Of a stretch of DNA of 64,000 bases, positions 11,426 through 23,535 are shown one piece after another. Origin of the DNA: Talpa occidentalis. Lineage: Eukaryota; Chordata; Mammalia; Eulipotyphla; Talpidae. A program made the position numbers and the translations under genes. The notes beneath the pieces were generated by a model. It made no database searches, was not told where the DNA came from, and was given only the letters and a program-made list of their open reading frames with translations. The stretch covers positions 16,912,141-16,976,140 of the forward strand of contig NW_023601433.1 in assembly GCF_014898055.3 (NCBI RefSeq). Reading direction: 5' to 3'. Within the stretch, counting starts at the first letter, position 1. Each line of letters begins with the position of its first letter.

Positions 11426-11596
11426 CAAGAATGCTATTTCCTGTTAATGACTGTGTCTGGAAGTCCTTTATATCATATACTTTTCCATCAATCACAGTCC
11501 AGAAGCCTCCATCTTTATTGTGGTTCTCCAAATCAGCCTTGCGTATAAGTGTCACCTCCTCATTATTTCTACAGTTCTGACCTGTAAAAAATGACT
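11426..11596 (-). CDS. HERC2: HERC2 exon w21: cytochrome-b5-like domain
   Basis: 171 nt, about residues 1193-1250. Chosen acceptor tatatacag|AG gives ESFFTGQNCRNNEEV, which matches human HERC2 as I recall it; donor CTTG|gtaagg; phase 1 at both ends. A second in-frame acceptor lies 15 nt further in (see findings). The domain core is LIRKADLENHNKDGGFWTVI followed by DGKVYDIKDFQ, typical of the cytochrome-b5 fold. The haem-ligand motif HPGG is absent; SLTGNS is found instead. Confidence 0.97.
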
Positions 11597-12011
11597 CTGT
11601 ATATACAGAAACCAAAATCAATGAGTCAATAGATCATAGATAAAATAAAAGGAAAGAAAAGGAAAAACAGACAAATGCACAATCACAATGGGAGTAACAT
11701 TCTCCCCACAACTAAGATCACAAAAAAAAAATCAACAAGGATATATACAATGCTGCAAAAAACAAAAGCAAAACCATTTGAGCAGCATGAACAGCAAATC
11801 TGACCATATGCCAGACAGTAGAGCAAATCTCAAAGAAATGAAGTTACAGAGCATGTGCATTTCCTACAATGCATAAACTACAAATAGGTAACAAATTAAA
11901 ATTCCCTACATATTTGAGAATTATGAAACTAAGTTATAAATAACCCAAATTCCAAGGAAAAATTATGAAAATTAGAAGTGCAGAGAAATGAGCAATAATG
12001 AAAATACTATT

Positions 12012-12292
12012 GGGGCCTCTCTGGTGGAGCAAGGGGTTAAGCAACGCACTATGAAGCAATAGCAGCCTCTGCAGCACGTGTTCGATCCCCGGCCGGCCAG
12101 GGAGCAACCCACATGGCACAGCAGACCTCTCCTGTCTCACCCGCTGCTCCCCTCAGCAGCGTATTTCGATCAATCTGCTTGTTCTGTTCCCCACTCTGTC
12201 TCTGGTGAATCCTCTCTTACTCCCATCCCACACCTCTGGTCTGTACCCTAGCTCTTATATGCATAAATAAATATTTCAAAAAAAAAAAAAAG
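12012..12292 (+). mobile_element. tRNA-derived SINE (older subfamily)
   Basis: Subfamily with the ggttaagcaacgcactatga head and tcttatatgcataaataaat tail. Target-site duplication aaaatactatt/aaaatattatt, flanking at 12001-12011 and 12293-12303. Confidence 0.9.
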
Positions 12293-12303
12293 AAAATATT
12301 ATT

Positions 12304-13330
12304 GATCAACACTTGTACTATACAGTTAAGTTGATGCTTGAGGGCATTTCCACCTTTAAATGTATATATGGGGGGAGAGGAGGAAGAGCTAAAGAATTAA
12401 TAGATTAATACAGATCAAATAGATACATTTTTGAGTTTATAATAATACTCAGAAACAAAACCTCACTGGTTACCTTTAAAAGTACAGGACACCAACTCAA
12501 TGCTATGAAAAATGGCAAAATAAGGCAGAGGGCAAAGGCATAAAGCTAGCATCTCGTCCTACCTGTACACATTATAGTATACGTCAGGCAAATCCAACAG
12601 CTGAGAGTAAGGGTGGTGGGGGACTGGATAAATGATACACTAAACATGAACGCCCTGGTCCATGTGAAGAGAACTGAAGGTGGGGTCACCCAGAATCACA
12701 GGTCTCTGAGCCCAAGAGACAGAAAGCATAGCCTCAGATACACACTGACTCACCAAAACTGAGTCCAAATCTGATCAAGCTTCTACATATAACCAGCAGT
12801 GAAGAGAAAATGTAACTGATAATAGATGTTAATGTAAAAGAAATACAAGCTGCCAAGATCAGAAAACATGAACGTCTCTGGAACAAATGCCTGACATTTT
12901 TTTTTAAAATACACAGTATGACCAAACAAAAGAAGAGGAGGGTCAGAACCTATGCTGTTAGGGGGGAAAAGACTGAAGTACATAACTTGTTTAGATCCTG
13001 GTTCAAAATAACCGCAAATAAGGCAGGCTTTTTATATAATCCAGGAAAAACTGAACATGAACTTCATGACATATTAAAGAACTGACCGGAATGTTAGCAT
13101 AATGACACTGTTTTCATTGCAAAAGGAAAGTAGTATCATTAACAGGTAAAGTGTGGTAAAACTTTTTGTTTATAGACAAAGTTGTTTTAAAATAATTCAG
13201 TTATCAACAAGATAAAAAGTATAGGCAGGCTTGGGGGATGTGAATATTTGTTAATCTATGTTCATTGTACTATATGCTTTACTTTTACCTACATTAGAAA
13301 ATTTTCATAATAAACAAATTAGATCACTGG
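12304..13330. other. HERC2 intron, nothing recognised
   Basis: Non-coding; no repeat that I can name. Confidence 0.45.
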
Positions 13331-13700
13331 AATAGTGTCCAGAAACAAACCTTTACGTATATGATCAAAACTACAGTGTACTACCACTTTACCCCATTAG
13401 AAAGGCTAATATCAACCGAAAGCAGAAAAAAACATGTACTGGTGAGGATGTGGAGAAATCAGCATTGCCTACGGGAATGTAAAATGATACAGCTGCTATC
13501 GATAAAAAATATGGCAGTTCCAGCAACTCCATTTTTGGTTTATACCCCAAAAAAGTGAAAGCAGGAATCTGAACAGACATTGCACATCCAAATTCACAGC
13601 AGCATTAGTTACAATAATCAAAAAGTTGAAATCACCCAAGTGGCCATTAACAGACGAATGGATAAAGAGAATGTGGTAGTGGTACAGAAATACAATGGAA

Positions 13701-13983
13701 GGGCCTCCCTGGTGGTACAAGGGGTTAAGCACCGCACTGTGAAGCAATAGCAGCCTCTGCAGCACGAGTTCAATCCCCAGTCAGTTAGCCAGAGAAAAAC
13801 CCACATGGCGAAGCAGACCTCTCGTGGCTTGCCTGCTGCTCCCCTCAGCAGTGTACTTCGGTCAATCTACCTGTTCTGTTCCCCACTCTGTCTCTGGTGA
13901 ATCCTCTCACCCCCACCCCACATCTCTGGCCTGTACCCCAGCTTTTGTATGCATAAGTAAATAATCTTTAAAAGAAAAAAAAA
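13701..13983 (+). mobile_element. tRNA-derived SINE, first of a tandem pair
   Basis: gggcctccctggtggtacaa head to gcataagtaaataatcttta tail. Outer target-site duplication gaaatacaatg lies left of this copy and right of the next one, so the two behave as one unit. Confidence 0.9.
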
Positions 13984-14262
13984 GGGCCTCGCCTGATGGC
14001 GCAGGCGATTGAGCGCCGTGCTGTGAAGCTGTCTGCAGCCTCTGCAGCACCCATTCGATCCCAGCCGGCCAGCGAGGGCCCCACATGGTGCAGCAGACCT
14101 CTCCTGTCTCGCCCGCTGCTCCCCTCAGCAGTGTGTTTCAACAGTCTGCCTGTTCTGTTCCCCACTCTATCTCTGGTGAATCCTCTCACCCTCCTGCACA
14201 TCTGGCCTGTACCCTGGTCCTTGCATAAAATAAATAAATAAATCTTAAAAAAAAAAGAAAAG
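13984..14262 (+). mobile_element. tRNA-derived SINE, second of a tandem pair
   Basis: gggcctcgcctgatggcgca head directly in the A-tail of the preceding SINE; tail aataaataaataaatctt. The right-hand outer duplication gaaatacaatg follows at about 14267. Confidence 0.9.
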
Positions 14263-14689
14263 AAAAGAAATACAATGAAATATTAACCAACCTTAAAATG
14301 GAAGGAAATTCTAACCATGCCACAATATGAATGGGCAATGAAGACATGCTAAATGAAATAAGCCAGTTACCAAAGGAAAAACATTGAATGATTTCATTTA
14401 AATGACGTACCTAAAATGGTCAAATTCACAGAAACATGAAGTAGAACAGTGGTTGCCAGAGGCTGAGGGGAGGGAGGAATGGGATGTCGGTGTTTAAAGA
14501 GGACAGAGTTTCTGTTGAGGTGAGACTAGTAAGTTCTGAAGATGGAGGCTAGTGATGGTTGTAAGACAAAGTAAATGGACTTAATACAAGAGAATAATGC
14601 ACTTTAAATGGTTAATATGGTCAATTTCATGTCACATACATTTTTCTCCAGTAGAAAAAAATTTAAGGTGGGGTTCCCACTCTATTCTA

Positions 14690-15019
14690 ACTCCATCCAC
14701 CAAAACACTTGCTCACAAAGAAAACCACAAGCCAAAATGATTATCAGGCAAATTCTACCAACCTTACATACACTCTTCCAACAAAAGAAGAGGAGAGGAC
14801 ATTTTTCAACTCATTCTATGAGACTAACTCCCTCTAGCAAAATCTTAAATATGTTACTGTTTTGCACTATCAGATTTTCTCCTGACTGGCTAACAACTGG
14901 TAGACTCTGCACAGAATTTAACAGGGCTCGCTTGCAGGGGAGACATCTTCTTTTTGAATCATGGCATTTTTATTTCAAAAATAGATGGCTGATTTAGCCT
15001 TTGAAAAATTAGTAATTTA
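14690..15019 (+). mobile_element. L1 ORF2 fragment (old)
   Basis: attatcaggcaaattctacc and ccaacaaaagaagaggagag are recognisable L1 ORF2 stretches. Heavily mutated, without 5' or 3' ends. Probably continues after the SINE at 15020 (gatgcagaaaaaccatttga near 15350). Confidence 0.6.
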
Positions 15020-15288
15020 GGGCCTCCCCTGATGGCACAGGCGATTGAGCACAGTACTGTGAAGCTGTCTGCAGCTTCTGCAGCGCCAGTTTGATCCCGG
15101 CCGGCCGGTGAGAATCCCACTTGGCACAGCAGACCTCTCCTGTCGCACCTGCTGGGTATTTCAGCAGTGTAGTTCAGTCAGTCTGCCTGTTCTGTTCCCC
15201 GCTTTGTCTCTGATGAATCCTCTCATCCTCCCGGGCATCTGGCCTGTACCCCAGTTCGTGACTGTATGAATAAATAAATCTTAAAAAA
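15020..15288 (+). mobile_element. tRNA-derived SINE
   Basis: gggcctcccctgatggcaca head, tail gaataaataaatctt. Target-site duplication aaattagtaattta on both sides. Confidence 0.92.
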
Positions 15289-15420
15289 AAAATTAGTAAT
15301 TTATGCATTTACAGAAAAAAAAGAAGAGAAAAATGCATGATGTCAAGAGATGCAGAAAAACCATTTGATGAAATTTAGTAACCAATCACAATGAAAACTT
15401 CATTGCAATGCAAAAATAGA
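15289..15420 (+). mobile_element. L1 ORF2 fragment (old)
   Basis: gagatgcagaaaaaccattt and gatgaaatttagtaacc match the ORF2 block gatgcagaaaaagcatttga-like. Short and decayed. Confidence 0.55.
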
Positions 15421-17278
15421 AGTAAACATCCAGGGAAGGGAGACAGATGGGGTGCAGGCACAGTATCCCATGAAGAGCAAATGGAACATGTGCACATAGA
15501 AGAGCAAAAATGTAACCCCAAAAATCAAAATAAAACTTGAAAAATTAAAAGAGTAAACATCTTTACTATTTAAAAGCACCTACAAAGAAAACCCTACACA
15601 ACAAGCATACTTCACATGTGAAAGCTGGACAGCTTCTCCTCAGCTTCTAGGAAACAGATGTGGATACCTTTTCTATTCAACATTGCAGAGGGGGCTGGAC
15701 CACAGAGACACCTGATTTAGACAAAGAAGACAGACCAAGGGCAGTGCATTCACCCAAAGGTGGCCCTATGGACAAAATGCCCATGGGAAAGCAACAACAC
15801 ATGCCCTCTGGGTGCAGAGGTGAAACAGAGAAACCTCCTGCTCTGTGGTAGTCAAGAAATCAGGACAAGCACTGCAGAAACCCAGGATTCTGAACTAACA
15901 AATACCCTCTAAGCCACCAAAAAACAGGAATGTTTAAATAAATACGTTGTTTAGGGACACATTGCCTATCTGGAGAAATGACTGAGAGGACAGGCTATGG
16001 CCACAGAGTAAGACACGGGAAAATCTCAGAAAAATGAGGTAGAGCTGGGGAGGGGCCTGTCAAACTTCTATTTCTTAACCTGGATGAATGTGAAAAGTTT
16101 TCTCTGTGACTGATCAGAGTCACTTCTATTCTTCTCTGTATATGCTGTATTTCATAATTTAAAAAAAATTTTTTTAATGAACAAGTTTGAACTGTTGATC
16201 AAATTAAATGTTTAGTAGATACAAACTATAAACCATGTTCAGTGGATATAAAAATAAAAAATGACCGTTCAAGTTCATAAAAGTTAGATGGAAGTTAAGT
16301 AAAACAGAAAAGCCCAGGAGAACCAACAAAGTAAAAGAAGGGCCCTAAAACTCAGTAGAACAAAGAACTTGAAGAAAAAGTTATAAGAACAAACAAAAAC
16401 GGAATTTTAGAGTAAATGTAACAGAAATTTGAGTTATTATATCTGTAAAAGTCAACTGGAAATTTTAAAAACTCAATAAATGAGCAGAAAAATTATCCTA
16501 GTTTCTGGAAGATAAAGTGGACGAATTTTCACAGAACGTAGAATAAAAAGGGCAAAATGCAAAGTGTGGGGAAGAAAGCTTAAATATAAGTTAGAGCCAT
16601 CACTTCTAAATATGTCTAAAATGTTTACAGATAGAGACAATAAGGAAAATTTTTTAATACAATTTCAGGGCTATTTTCCTCAGGACAAGGGTAACTCTTG
16701 TTTATTCTCCTGTTACAAAGCTGATGGCAGACCCATTTTGAGCTGTCCTATAAAGTGGAAACTGAAGTATAACTTCAATTAATTCTAAATCAGAATCATA
16801 GTCACTTAAATTAAAAAACATCAAAATTCAAAGCTTCAAGAAGACAAGTTTCATTCCAATTTGTCAGCAGTACAAACAGTACCTAGAGCAAAGGACCTGG
16901 CTGACTGCACACACTCCCTGGCTCAGTTATGTCAGGTACTGGGCAAGGATTTCACAAAGTCATTCCATGTCAATGTTTGCTCCAAAGTTGGACCCTATCT
17001 ACCCACCTCAACCAAACCTTCTGGAGACAACTCCCAGGAAAGGGTGTTCTAGAACTTTCTAAGATAATCTATTTCAGGATATAACAACCAATACTAACAG
17101 AAAAATCTTCCTAAGTCTCTAATGATTCATCTTTATTTTTCTACTTATACTACCATTAGTGAAAACAGCAAGAGATTGCTCTTCCCTCGTTTCTTTGCAA
17201 AGAATACAAACAACAAGAATAGGTTATACTATGACAAAACTTTCCTCAATGAAAGTCCTTTACGTTAAGTTGCCATAC
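15421..17278. other. HERC2 intron 5' of w21, nothing recognised
   Basis: Long AT-rich intron stretch. The end of an old repeat may be present near 16130-16170 (ctgtatttcataattt), but I cannot name it. Confidence 0.45.
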
Positions 17279-17464
17279 CCATGATGCCAGGCCAGGCTAA
17301 CTCTTCATGGTCGTCCCTTTCCTTTCCTGGCGCCAGGTGGTTAAATCGATCCAGATGTTCAAGCAGGCCACCCAGCAGTGGGACAGCGCCAGCCTCCTGC
17401 ATAAGACCAGCATTTTTACTGAGCAAAAGCACTACAGAAACGACTAGTTCTGGAAGGAGAACAC
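17279..17464 (-). CDS. HERC2: HERC2 exon w20
   Basis: 186 nt, about residues 1131-1193. Acceptor aatgtag|GT, donor CATGG|gtatgg; phase 1 at both ends. It encodes VLLPELVVSVVLLLSKNAGL, then LLGGLLEHLDRFNHLAPGKE and HEELAWPGIM. Leads directly into the cytochrome-b5-like domain. Confidence 0.97.
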
Positions 17465-18153
17465 CTACATTTAAAAAGAGGGAAAGAAAGGATTAAGATT
17501 TAATAAAAGCATCTATCCTATAGAGCCAATTTATAAAGTTACTCTATATTTAAATTCTGATAAATCACCAACAAAATATCATTGTCCTTTAACATATTTC
17601 TACAGGATTATTTTATAGCTCATTTTGAAAGAGACAGCTGCTATAGCTATCAAACAGAATACTTTGAGTCGCAATACTTTTCAAAAACATTGTTTCAACA
17701 CAGAACAATAACTAAAGACTCTTTCATGCAGAAAACTGCCTACCACTAATTTTACTACTAGAAAAAAATGCACTCAATAATAATGTTCTGATATCACAGA
17801 ATTAACTTTTAAAAACATTAACCTATATTACCATTTTTCAAGGTCCTGAAAGGGATATCTAATTTTTATGTTACTAGAATATTAGATCTCATTATGAAGT
17901 ATGGAGTCATTATTGAAGTATTAATAATGGAGGAAGATTCTCAATTGCTAATTATCATTACAGTGATATGTATCCCATACCAGGTGACTTAACAGAACTG
18001 TCAGTAACTAAAACCACAGAAGAAGAAAGGGACAACAGGACTAAAAAATACATGGGATAAAGGCATGCAGGTTTATCAGGAAGTGATAAACTTTAACTTT
18101 TATCCATCTCCAAAAACACACACACGTTCCCATGGAGGAAACAAAAAAGGTAC
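17465..18153. other. HERC2 intron between w19 and w20, nothing recognised
   Basis: AT-rich unique intron. Confidence 0.5.
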
Positions 18154-18309
18154 CAGTGAAGTCCCCTTCCACAATGCAGGCCACCTCCGCAAAGTGGCGC
18201 CAGCTGGTGGAGGCGATGCTGGCGGCCACAGGGAGTATATCTCCAATGTGTGTGCACAACAGGGCTGTGTACTTCTTGAGCAAGGAGCCGACACCCATCA
18301 GCTCAGGAC
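18154..18309 (-). CDS. HERC2: HERC2 exon w19
   Basis: 156 nt, about residues 1079-1131. Acceptor cttcaag|GT, donor CACTG|gtacct; phase 1 at both ends. It encodes PELMGVGSLLKKYTALLCTH, then SIASTSWRHFAEVACIVEGD and FT. Helical region. Confidence 0.97.
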
Positions 18310-19489
18310 CTTGAAGAAAGATTTAGAAAATTTCATTTTCACTGTTAATATTTTACTTTGGACTTCAGAGGTGGGGTAGAGGCAAAAAAAAATTTATTTT
18401 ATTTTATAAATTGTTCTACTATTCCACTCTTCATCTATACATCTTTTACCTATAATAAATGTCTTAAATAGCAGTCTCTTGCCCCTTTGGCCTTGGTCTT
18501 TTCATATCACATCATCTGAGGCACAGTGAATCTGGTTTTTACACATTGTACTATATAGTACCTAAAAACAAGATCTTGAGTATATAAATACATACTAAGG
18601 TCATAATATACAGAGTTTTAAACTTCATATACGTTATACAAATGCTTTCTAAGCCCATGTCTTAACATTTGTAAATTACCCCCAATTAACTAGCTATGCA
18701 TTTTTCAGTCTCACAAAATCATCAACTTTTCTTTCTACATGTTTTAAATAGCGTATCAATCCTTGTGGCTTTGTCTTTGAAAGAGCAACCTCTTTTAAAC
18801 TGTCAGTTCAACCATTTGAACCTGAAATTTTCCATCATGTTCAAGTATCTAACTCTTTTCAGAAAGTAACCAAGTTATTTTATAATAACTATGAATATTA
18901 ATAGAAGTAGCAGACGTTTGCATCCCTGGCAGAGAAAGTTACCTTATGGAGAGCCAGCCACTACCCCAAGAAAAGCCTCCATCAACCCCACGTCACACAC
19001 AGTGCTGATCAACTGCATATCGCCCTATGTTAATCCTCATAACCACTCTCAGGTAATATCTCAATCCTGGAGTAAGCAATCTATATGGCCCTCAGGAAAT
19101 TTAGTCCCACGTGCAGCAGTTAATAAATCAGAGTTATAACTGAGACCCAATCTGGCTTCCCAGGGAGACACACTTTGTCATTCTTTCATGCCCATGTGAC
19201 GTCTGTCTCCAAAGGCCCATAACACATGGCATAAATCTGATAAACTTTCTATAAAACGATCCTGAACATAAAGGATGCTACTTCTCATGTATGAAGAATG
19301 TAAATACTTAGACAATGAAATAAATGACAAAATACTGGTTTTGAAATATTTGATCAAAAAAAGTGGAAGCAAAATGAAGTCCACCAAAATCAGTGCATAT
19401 AATAGTATGGGTATGCAGAACAGGGATGTCAAAAAACCTAAATAATAAAGTACTAGACACACATAAGACATACATTTTAAGCAACTTAC
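18310..19489. other. HERC2 intron between w18 and w19, nothing recognised
   Basis: No clear element. A weak, unassigned repeat-like block lies around 18900-19080. Confidence 0.45.
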
Positions 19490-19674
19490 TAGAAATATCT
19501 GCAGTCTGACCAAAACTTTCTCCTGGATAAAGTTTACTGATAAGTAAGCGCTGAAAACGCAGCAACAAATCCAATGAAGCAGATCTCTCACGACTGTGTT
19601 GCTCAAAGTCCAGACACGATGAGATCTGACGGGCAACATCTTTCAATCTGGCTACTGTCTGAGAAGCAATGTTT
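19490..19674 (-). CDS. HERC2: HERC2 exon w18
   Basis: 185 nt, about residues 1018-1079. Acceptor ctgcatag|A, donor TTCTA|gtaagt; phase 2 in, phase 1 out. It encodes NIASQTVARLKDVARQISSC, then SLDLLLRFQRLLISKLYPGE and SFGQTADIS. Helical-repeat region between RLD1 and the cytochrome-b5-like domain. Confidence 0.97.
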
Positions 19675-20013
19675 CTATGCAGGGAAAAAGGATTGCAAAA
19701 TTAAACAAATTGTCTGTTTAAAAAAAAAAAGTTTAAAAAAATTCTGACACACTGAAATCAGAAATAGATCATCCACCCAGGGGGCTGACAGATGGCTCAC
19801 CCCCCACAAACATCTGTCTGGTGCATTAGCCTCTGTAAAAACTAAGTTGAGGAGCATAAAAGACACAATGATGCCCTTTCATTTTGCAAATGTGCTCCTG
19901 AGAGTCGTGTAGAATGGTTCAAAATAACAGAATGGGGCAAACCCTTGGAAAGAGAAACTGGGTCATTTTTTTTTCGAAATCTCCATTTCAAATATAAAAG
20001 TGTCACCATTCTT

Positions 20014-20304
20014 TTTCTTTTTTTTTTTTAAGATTTACGTATTTATTTATGCAAGCAATGGGTACAGTCAGAAGCACGGGAGGTGAGAGAATTCACAAGC
20101 GCCAGAGTGGGGAGCAGAACAGGCAGAAGGACTGAAGTACACTGCTGAGGAAAGCAGCCGGCGCAGCAGGAAAGGTCTGTGCAGCAGGAAAGGTCTGTGC
20201 GCCATGTGGGACCCTCCCCTGGCAGCCGGGGATCGAACCGGCGCTGCAGAGGCTGCTGGCAGCTTCGCAGCCCAGCACTCAACTGCTGCGCCACCGGGGA
20301 GGCC
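20014..20304 (-). mobile_element. tRNA-derived SINE with unusually long target duplication
   Basis: Reverse copy, sense to HERC2. Flanks repeat tcaaatataaaagtgtcacc... over 25-26 nt (19988-20013 and 20305-20329, one A-run difference). Inside, gcagcaggaaaggtctgt is duplicated in tandem around 20163-20200. Confidence 0.92.
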
Positions 20305-20329
20305 TCAAATATAAAGTGTCACCATTCTT

Positions 20330-22440
20330 GAGGACAAGATTCACACCACAGCTGCACCAGCCTTACAAGTCAGCCTTTAGCACTTACTGGAGGATGGCAC
20401 GCAGATGGCCCATGAGGGGTAGCCAGGGTTCAGAGAGTACAGGAAAGAAGACCAATGTGGGTGCAAACAGACCAAGTCAAGGTAACAGGTGCCCAAAGAG
20501 CACAGAGAAGAGAGGAGTGGAGGTTCCTGTGCCAAGTCTGGGGTCTGGCGAGAGCCATGAATCACCAGTAAGTGGAGAGAAAATGTATGAAAACTGACTC
20601 TGGGAAGGTACAATTAGAAGAACTGTAAATGGTTCTGGCTCCAAGGGTAGAATGCAAGAAGCAGAGATCAAGGGCAAAATAAGGACAAGAGAAAATAAGG
20701 AAGGGGAGTGGACAGTGCAGGAGACTGAAGTGCCAGGGTGTTAGGGCAAGAGTGTGCAACACTGATCCACCAAGTTTCAAAAGGAAAGTGCCTTCTGTGC
20801 CTCAGGTAACTCTGAGGCCAGTGTGAAGGCAGATTAAAGGGCAGAGGGAACACCAGATGAAACCCCACCACCCAGGGACAGTCCAGCCCCTGGTGATGAA
20901 AGCTGGATCCCTGTCAGTGAAAACAGAAGGAAATGGTCAGTGGATGGAGGAGAAGAGTCAAAACAGAGTCTGGTTTCAGGGTTGCTGTTCAAGCAGCTCT
21001 GTCACACCAGCCCTGCCCCAGAGAGAGGGCGAGGGCTGGCTGGCTCCTGGCACTGGCACACAGCGGTCGAGTCTGGCATCTCTGCACAAAACCAGGCCAC
21101 AGGCAGGAGCTCAGTAACACTTCCTTGAGTCCTAATGTGACAGCAGGCATGTGGAAAGCCTTTACCAGTGGCACCTTCCCCATGATTCATTCCAGGATCT
21201 AACAGCGTAAGTGATGACAGGAGCAGGAGACATGACACTAGGTGCCCCAACACACCTTTCAACTCACATTCAGGAAGCTAAGGAAGAGCAGCAGGAGCGC
21301 TTGGCTGATGCATGGCACCACCCACCCACCCACGGGCCACACAAAACCGAGGGGGTGCTCACTGGGCCTTTAGTTGACCTTCCTTTTCTACTGGGAGGAA
21401 ACAAGTATAAAATCTGAATGGATGCTTCGCATGAAGGAATGAACAGTAATAAAATACAACAAAGGTTTAACTTATTTCCTGAACATGAAATTCAGAATCA
21501 TAATCGAAATGGGTAATCCTAACAGAGTTCACTAATCACAAAAATTTCCTAGCTCTGTATTTTCAAATATCAATGGTTTTCTGTAGCTCCTTGCCAGCAT
21601 AAAACTAATGATTTACCCCCAAATCTGTTTTCATTGCTTATTTTATGGCAAGCTGTAATTTCCTCAACCTGTTTACCAAGGAATAAAGCACATGAAATGT
21701 CTCCAAAATGTCTCTACACTATTTTCAACAACTGCATCAGCTTAGTCAACACACCGAGTCTCCTTCAGTTGCAAAATCTTAAGGTAAAAAAAGCTAAAGT
21801 GAAGTCCATCCCTGCGAGGGGAGGGCACAATGTCTTAGCGTATGAAAAGAACTTGGATTTAGGACATCCTGCCAGTGAGAGAACTGCTGATGCACTGCTC
21901 TTTTTCTATTTTCCAAAAAATGTTTAAGGTGCTGTTCACCTCCAGACCTCAATTTTTCTTTAATGTTTTTAAAACAATGCATCTTTGTTACAAAACCTTC
22001 TGTGCAAGCAACTCCTCCTGGAGGGCCAGAGAGCAAAAACTATACTCAGTAAAGATGAAGATTCAGAAGAGGACCTGCTGTGAGGAGGGTCCAGAGAGCA
22101 CACTGCCCACAGAAACACTATGCCAGGAGCCACAGGAGTAATGGTAAATGTGTTCTACCAGTCATGTTCATAAAAGGATACACGTAAAAAAATCAGTAAA
22201 GAAAATGCATTTGCCTCAATATATTGACAATATTATCACTTCAACATGAAACCAGTAAGTAGGAAAAGCTGCCCTGAAAATACCACAAACAGGTATTGAA
22301 TTTGGGCTTATGCTATGCAGATATATCTGAATATAAAGCTATTTCAAATGTTTCATCACTTTATTCCACATTAAGTCTTCAAAAGCCATGGTGTATTTTA
22401 CACATACAACATATCTCAATGTAAATAACTAAATTTTCAT
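20330..22440. other. HERC2 intron, nothing recognised
   Basis: About 2.1 kb, somewhat richer in G+C than neighbouring intron DNA. Several open frames but no recognisable protein and no codon-conserved look. I could not assign it. Confidence 0.45.
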
Positions 22441-22456
22441 TGAAAATTCTTATCTG

Positions 22457-22732
22457 TGGGCCTCCCCAGTGGTGCAAAGGTTGAGCGCTGGGTTGTGAGG
22501 CTGCCTGCAGCCTCTGCAGCACTGGTTCGATCCCCGGCCGCCGGGCAAGGGTCCCACATGGAGCGCAGACCTCTCCTGCCACCCACTTCTCCCCTCAGCA
22601 GTGTACTTCATCGGTCTGCCTGTTCTGCTCCCTGCTCTGGCTCTGGTGAATTCTCTCACCCTCCCGCGCTTCTGACTGTACCCAGTGCTTGTATAAATAA
22701 ATAAATAAGTCTTTAAAAAAAAAAAAAAGAAA
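22457..22732 (+). mobile_element. tRNA-derived SINE (young type)
   Basis: gggcctccccagtggtgcaa head, tail aataaataaataagtcttta. Target-site duplication gaaaattcttatctg/gaaaattattatctg. Confidence 0.92.
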
Positions 22733-22747
22733 GAAAATTATTATCTG

Positions 22748-23526
22748 CACTGAGACTCATAAAACACAGTAGAAAAACCAAGTTGATAGGGCCAAGTTAT
22801 TCCAAACATATTTCAAAGTTTTCTAATAGCTAAAACTAATAGCTAAGTTTTTCTATATAGATATTAATTAACAAAAAAATTGAGTGACAACTACAGTGGC
22901 CAGATTTCTACCGCTCACCAACAAATGTGGCGAGCTACTAAGGAGGAGGCAGTACAGGCCCAGTCCATTAAAACACACAGGACTCCCCACACCAAAAGAG
23001 CAGTTTAAGCAAACAGGGGAGCGAGAGCACTGCCCCCCACGAGCACAGGAGCCAACACAGCCAAGGTCAGGGAATTCTGCACCCACTCTCAGCCAGAGAC
23101 ACCCAGGGTTCCCACACAACATCCTCAGTCAAGGAGAAACATTCAAGAACTTGGAAAAGCACTTCCCAAGACACTGGACACTGTAAAACACTGCACTTTT
23201 AATGACAAAGCTCTCAGCATCCCTTTTTTCAATCTGATTTTAGTTAACTCTGCAACATGAACACTGTTCTTTTTCTTGCTTCAGTTACCAAGCAGAGCAA
23301 AGTTTTACCTTTCAACCTGTATACAGCTGTCACAACTGAAATTTTCTAGAAAGAAATCCCAAGTACTTTCTACCAATGGCAACTACACTGAACTAATTCC
23401 CTTCATTTCAGTTTGTTAAACAGAAGATCAAAACGTGTGAAATATTGACCAAAAGGAATAATCATTATCAGCATTGGGGGGGGGGGGAACCAGGAAAAGA
23501 GTTTTTAATTAATATTTCTTAAAACC
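22748..23526. other. HERC2 intron, nothing recognised
   Basis: Non-coding; includes a 12-base G run near 23476-23487. Confidence 0.5.
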
Positions 23527-23535
23527 CATGTAAGG

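Larger units (their letters stand above)
13331..14640 (+). mobile_element. Old L1 3' end, interrupted by two SINEs
   Basis: Before the SINEs: accccattagaaaggctaat, ggtgaggatgtggagaaatc, accccaaaaaagtgaaagca, gtggccattaacagacgaat, all L1 ORF2 3' landmarks. After them: taaatgaaataagccagtta and gaacagtggttgccagaggc (3' UTR). The reading frame has decayed. Antisense to HERC2. Confidence 0.85.

Noticed and set aside
19178..19639. Minus-strand frame of about 150 codons around exon w18
   Set aside because: It overlaps w18 in another frame and runs into intron; the true frame is fixed by phase with w17 and w19.
20330..22440. Possible unknown gene in a G+C-richer intron block with several overlapping open frames
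   Set aside because: Frames are short, on both strands, with no splice-linked continuity and no recognisable domain.
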